From contig JAUVTI010000097.1 of the NCBI GenBank assembly GCA_030601605.1, positions 1 to 7,399 of the forward strand: a stretch of DNA of 7,399 nucleotides, given 5' to 3'. The stretch comes from Gemmatimonadales bacterium (GTDB lineage Bacteria > Gemmatimonadota > Gemmatimonadetes > Gemmatimonadales > GWC2-71-9). The position numbers and the translations under genes were made by a program. Below, piece by piece: positions 5,290 to 7,399 of the stretch; within the stretch, counting starts at the first letter, position 1, and each line of letters opens with the position of its first letter. The notes beneath the pieces are model-generated. The model ran no database searches, had not been told where the DNA came from, and saw only the letters and a list, made by a program, of their open reading frames with translations.

Positions 5290-6495
5290 AGACCTGGATC
5301 GTTGTGGTTGCTGATCGCGCTCACGGGTTGTGGCAGCGCCGCGCCCCAGGAGCTGCTGGTGCGCCCCGGGATCGAGGTGCTGCTCGAGGACTCCACGCAC
5401 CTGATTGCGGGCCGGCGCGTCGGCATCCTCACCAACCAGACCGGGATCGATCGCTCGGGCACCAGCGACGTGAGGCGGCTGCTCGACGCCGGAGCGCAAG
5501 TTACAGCGATTCTCTCTCCCGAGCACGGGATCCGCGGCGTGCTGGACCAGGAGCACATCGATCACGACGTGGACTCCGCCACCGGCATCAGGGTCTACAG
5601 CTTGTACCGCGACGGCCGCGTTCGCGCCCCGACCCCCGAGATGCTCCGGGAGGTGGATGTCGTGCTGGCGGACCTCCAGGACATCGGCGCGAGGCCGTAC
5701 ACGTTCATCAACGCGGTGCTGCTGACGATGCGGGCCGCCGCGGCCGAAGGCGTTGCCGTGCTCGTGCTGGATCGCCCCAACCCCATAGGCGGCGTGCAGG
5801 TGCAGGGCCCGGTGCTGGACACGGCCTTCACCTCCTCGATCGGCATGCTTCCCGTGGCGCTGCGCCACGGCATGACGCTCGGTGAGCTGGCCCGGTTCGG
5901 AAACGACCGCCTCGCCATCGGCGCCGATCTCACGGTGGTGCCGGCCGCAGGTTGGTCGCGGGACCGCTGGTTCGATGAAACCGGGCTCCCCTGGGTGCGG
6001 CCCTCGCCCAGCATGCCGGACCTGGAGAGCGCCACCCACTATCCGGGACTCGTGCTGTTCGAGGCAACCAACCTCTCCGTGGGTAGGGGGACTCCGGTCG
6101 CCTTCCAGGTGGTCGGAGCGCCGTGGCTCGAGGCCGCCGCGGTCGTCCGGCTCATGGGCCCTGTGGACGGCGCCCAGGTGAGCGATACCGTCGTGCGCCC
6201 CGAGTCCCCGCCCGACGGCAAGTACGCGGACCAGGCCATACCCGCGGTGCGCTTCCGCGTCACGGACCGCCGACGCTACGACCCGGTCGCGGCCGCCACC
6301 GCCCTCCTTGCAGCGGTTCTGGAGCTCCACGCGGACTCTCTGACGGTGCTGGAAGCCCGGCTGGCGCGGCTCGCGGGAACGGATGCGCTGTGGACCCGCC
6401 TCGCGGAGGGCGCCTCGGCCGCGACGATCGCCCTCGAGTGGCGGGAAGCGCTGGAGGCGTTCGCCGCTGTGAGGGAGGGATACCTGCTGTACTAG
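5281..6495 (+). CDS. namZ: NamZ-type exo-beta-N-acetylmuramidase (DUF1343, GH171), lipoprotein
   Basis: Predicted lipoprotein of 404 residues, typical for the family. In Bacillus subtilis and Tannerella, DUF1343 proteins (NamZ) cleave MurNAc from non-reducing ends of peptidoglycan fragments. Residues 1-17 form a signal peptide with lipobox LTGC and Cys17. Family motifs are clear: GILTNQTG (48-55), SPEHGIRG (79-86), whose Glu81 is a plausible catalytic acid, DLQDIGARPYTF (131-142), LDRPNPIGG (163-171), PSPSMP (241-246), YPGLVLFEATNLSVGRGTP (254-272), and the terminal YLLY. ATG 5281 is chosen because the basic N-terminus and hydrophobic core follow directly; the frame stays open upstream but only as antisense of the GH3 gene. 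No good Shine-Dalgarno sequence precedes it (GAG at 5272-5274 is weak). It is divergent from the NagZ fusion with overlapping starts. NamZ and NagZ have complementary exo-specificities, so the pair can take glycan chains apart one sugar at a time. Confidence 0.93.
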   Translation: MRHRPGSLWLLIALTGCGSAAPQELLVRPGIEVLLEDSTHLIAGRRVGILTNQTGIDRSGTSDVRRLLDAGAQVTAILSPEHGIRGVLDQEHIDHDVDSATGIRVYSLYRDGRVRAPTPEMLREVDVVLADLQDIGARPYTFINAVLLTMRAAAAEGVAVLVLDRPNPIGGVQVQGPVLDTAFTSSIGMLPVALRHGMTLGELARFGNDRLAIGADLTVVPAAGWSRDRWFDETGLPWVRPSPSMPDLESATHYPGLVLFEATNLSVGRGTPVAFQVVGAPWLEAAAVVRLMGPVDGAQVSDTVVRPESPPDGKYADQAIPAVRFRVTDRRRYDPVAAATALLAAVLELHADSLTVLEARLARLAGTDALWTRLAEGASAATIALEWREALEAFAAVREGYLLY

Positions 6496-6498
6496 GAA

Positions 6499-6518
6499 GC
6501 GGCCGGCATACTGGCCGT
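6499..6518 (+). terminator. Short hairpin after namZ (weak terminator candidate)
   Basis: GCGGCC (6499-6504) and GGCCGT (6513-6518) can pair over 6 bases, one of them G-U, with an 8-base loop. It begins 3 bases after the namZ stop. The following bases are C-rich, not T-rich, so it does not look like a classical intrinsic terminator. Readthrough into the lipid genes is possible. Confidence 0.25.
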
Positions 6519-6565
6519 ATCCCCCTCGGCCCATTATTCTTACCGCTCATCAACACCGAGTGGGA
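6519..6565 (+). promoter_or_regulatory. AT-rich patch before the phosphatidyltransferase gene, possible promoter -10
   Basis: The 70-base gap between namZ and the next gene holds the only noticeably AT-rich patch nearby, ATTATTCTTA (6533-6542). TATTCT (6535-6540) resembles a -10 box; no convincing -35 is seen 16-18 bases upstream. If used, transcription would start about 20 bases before the ATG at 6566. Support is weak. Confidence 0.2.
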
Positions 6566-7264
6566 ATGGCGTTCCTGATACCGGGTTGGCTGCGGCGCGC
6601 GAACGAGGCAGCGCTGGCCCCGATCATCAACCGTCTGGTGGCCTCCGAGGCTTCGCCCAACGTGATAACGACCGTTGGGACGCTCGTCCTCGTCGGGTCG
6701 GCGGTCGCGTTCGGGTTCGGGATCGCCCGTCTGGGCGGGTTCCTGCTCCTGCTCAGCGGCCTCCTCGACATGCTGGACGGGCGCGTGGCCCGCAGGAGCG
6801 GCGGCACGACGAAGTTCGGCGCGTTCTACGACTCAACGCTCGATCGGGTCGGTGAGGCATTCCTGTTCGGCGGGATCACGATCTTCTTCGTGGCGGGCGG
6901 TGTACCCGACGCGTGGGTGATCCCGGCGGTGGCCACCTCCCTGACCGCGCTGGGCGCCGGCCTCACGGTGTCGTACGCCCGGGCGCGCGCGGAGGGGCTT
7001 GGCATGGACTGCACGGTTGGGGTGGCGCAGCGGGCGGAGCGGATCCTGGGTCTCGGGGTGCCGACGATGGTGTTCGGCGCCGGCCCCAACGGGTTCCTGC
7101 TGCTCGGAATCGTCGCCGTTCTCGCGTTGCTCGCCGTCATCACGGTGGTGCAGCGCATCGTTCACGTGAGAAAGCTCACGCGGGTGCGGAAGCGCTCGAC
7201 GCAGGCGCGCTGGGCCGCGCCGCCGCTCGCGGACGAATCGGCCAAGGAAAGGACACATAAGTGA
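6566..7264 (+). CDS. CDP-alcohol phosphatidyltransferase, probable phosphatidylinositol-phosphate synthase
   Basis: Integral membrane enzyme, 232 residues, that transfers a phosphatidyl group from CDP-diacylglycerol to a polar alcohol with release of CMP. The full family motif is present as D68-x2-D71-G-x2-A75-R76-x8-G85-x3-D89-x3-D93, with the four metal-binding and catalytic aspartates intact and hydrophobic segments around it. The later stretch SYARARAEGLG (136-146) followed by QRAER (155-159) resembles the region that binds inositol phosphate in mycobacterial-type PIP synthases. The next gene is inositol-3-phosphate synthase, overlapping by GTGA, so the likely acceptor is inositol 3-phosphate (D-numbering). 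The C-terminal 30 residues are basic and probably cytoplasmic. The start is ATG 6566, with GAG (6558-6560) 5 bases upstream; GTG 6560, two codons earlier in the same frame, is possible but has no Shine-Dalgarno sequence. Phosphatidylglycerophosphate synthase is the main alternative. Confidence 0.9.
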   Translation: MAFLIPGWLRRANEAALAPIINRLVASEASPNVITTVGTLVLVGSAVAFGFGIARLGGFLLLLSGLLDMLDGRVARRSGGTTKFGAFYDSTLDRVGEAFLFGGITIFFVAGGVPDAWVIPAVATSLTALGAGLTVSYARARAEGLGMDCTVGVAQRAERILGLGVPTMVFGAGPNGFLLLGIVAVLALLAVITVVQRIVHVRKLTRVRKRSTQARWAAPPLADESAKERTHK

Positions 7265-7399
7265 CGGATGCAAACCGGAAGGAAGTCGCGCCCGCCGACG
7301 GCAAGCTCGGAGTGCTGCTCGTCGGTCTCGGGGCCGTGGCCACCACCTTCATTGCCGGCGTTGAGAACGTGCGGCGCGGCGACGCCACGCCCGTCGGAT
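7261..7399 (+). CDS. ino1: Inositol-3-phosphate synthase (myo-inositol-1-phosphate synthase), 5' part only
   Basis: Cytoplasmic NAD-dependent enzyme that cyclises glucose 6-phosphate to inositol 3-phosphate. Only the first 46 residues are in the window. They contain the Rossmann dinucleotide motif LLVGLGAVATTFIAGVE (19-35, Gly22-x-Gly24-x-x-Ala27-Thr-Thr), characteristic of the enzyme, and then RRGDATPVG, matching the segment that follows in bacterial members. The family is about 360-440 residues, so most of the gene lies to the right. The start is GTG 7261, overlapping the previous stop by 4 bases (GTGA), with AAAGGA (7248-7253) 7 bases upstream. The tight coupling to a phosphatidyltransferase indicates that its product is used for inositol phospholipid synthesis. 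Confidence 0.9.
   Translation, partial: MTDANRKEVAPADGKLGVLLVGLGAVATTFIAGVENVRRGDATPVG

Noticed and set aside
5290..6534. The GH3 reading frame stays open for 415 codons upstream of ATG 5289, suggesting a 1381-residue protein.
   Set aside because: This part is exactly antisense to namZ, shows no domain and has the composition of a shadow frame. The two genes are in a register where antisense stops arise only from sense TTA, CTA or TCA codons, which are rare in GC-rich genes. The lipoprotein signal begins at 5289.
1..7399. tRNA, rRNA, CRISPR, insertion sequence ends or attachment sites.
   Set aside because: No cloverleaf, repeat-spacer pattern, transposase or long inverted or direct repeats were seen. 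Nearly the whole window is protein-coding.

Overview
The window is a GC-rich, gene-dense bacterial segment with six recognisable genes on two strands. It has no RNA genes, mobile elements, CRISPR arrays or obvious long repeats. Two predicted lipoproteins that act on peptidoglycan, together with short GTGA gene overlaps and a bacterial inositol-lipid gene pair, suggest a Gram-negative bacterium. Gemmatimonadota or a related high-GC group fits, but this is an inference from gene content and base composition only.

Left and centre, minus strand, read from about 5289 down to 1. A NagZ-type GH3 N-acetylglucosaminidase is fused to a serine beta-lactamase-family domain (2389-5289). It is followed by an ErpA-type iron-sulfur carrier (1999-2361), then, after a strong RNA hairpin, a sodium:solute symporter (491-1924), and then a BadF/NAGK-type sugar kinase cut by the window edge (1-494). 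The symporter and kinase overlap by 4 bases. Centre-right, plus strand: a DUF1343/NamZ-type (GH171) exo-N-acetylmuramidase lipoprotein (5281-6495) is divergent from the GH3 gene, and the two start codons lie inside a shared 9-base overlap.

Together these genes read as a salvage pathway for cell-wall sugars. NamZ and NagZ would peel MurNAc and GlcNAc alternately from the non-reducing ends of peptidoglycan fragments outside the cytoplasm. The fused serine hydrolase may process the peptide or an ester/acyl substituent. The symporter would import the freed amino sugar and the kinase would phosphorylate it. A MurQ-type etherase or sugar-phosphate gene would be expected to the left of position 1.

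Right, plus strand: a separate lipid unit with a CDP-alcohol phosphatidyltransferase resembling phosphatidylinositol-phosphate synthase (6566-7264), overlapping by 4 bases the start of an inositol-3-phosphate synthase (7261-end, cut). These two would make inositol phosphate and attach it to CDP-diacylglycerol.

The most notable points are the NagZ-serine hydrolase fusion paired with NamZ, the head-to-head overlap of the two lipoprotein start codons, the erpA gene inside the operon, and RNA hairpins that cover ribosome binding sites in the minus-strand operon.
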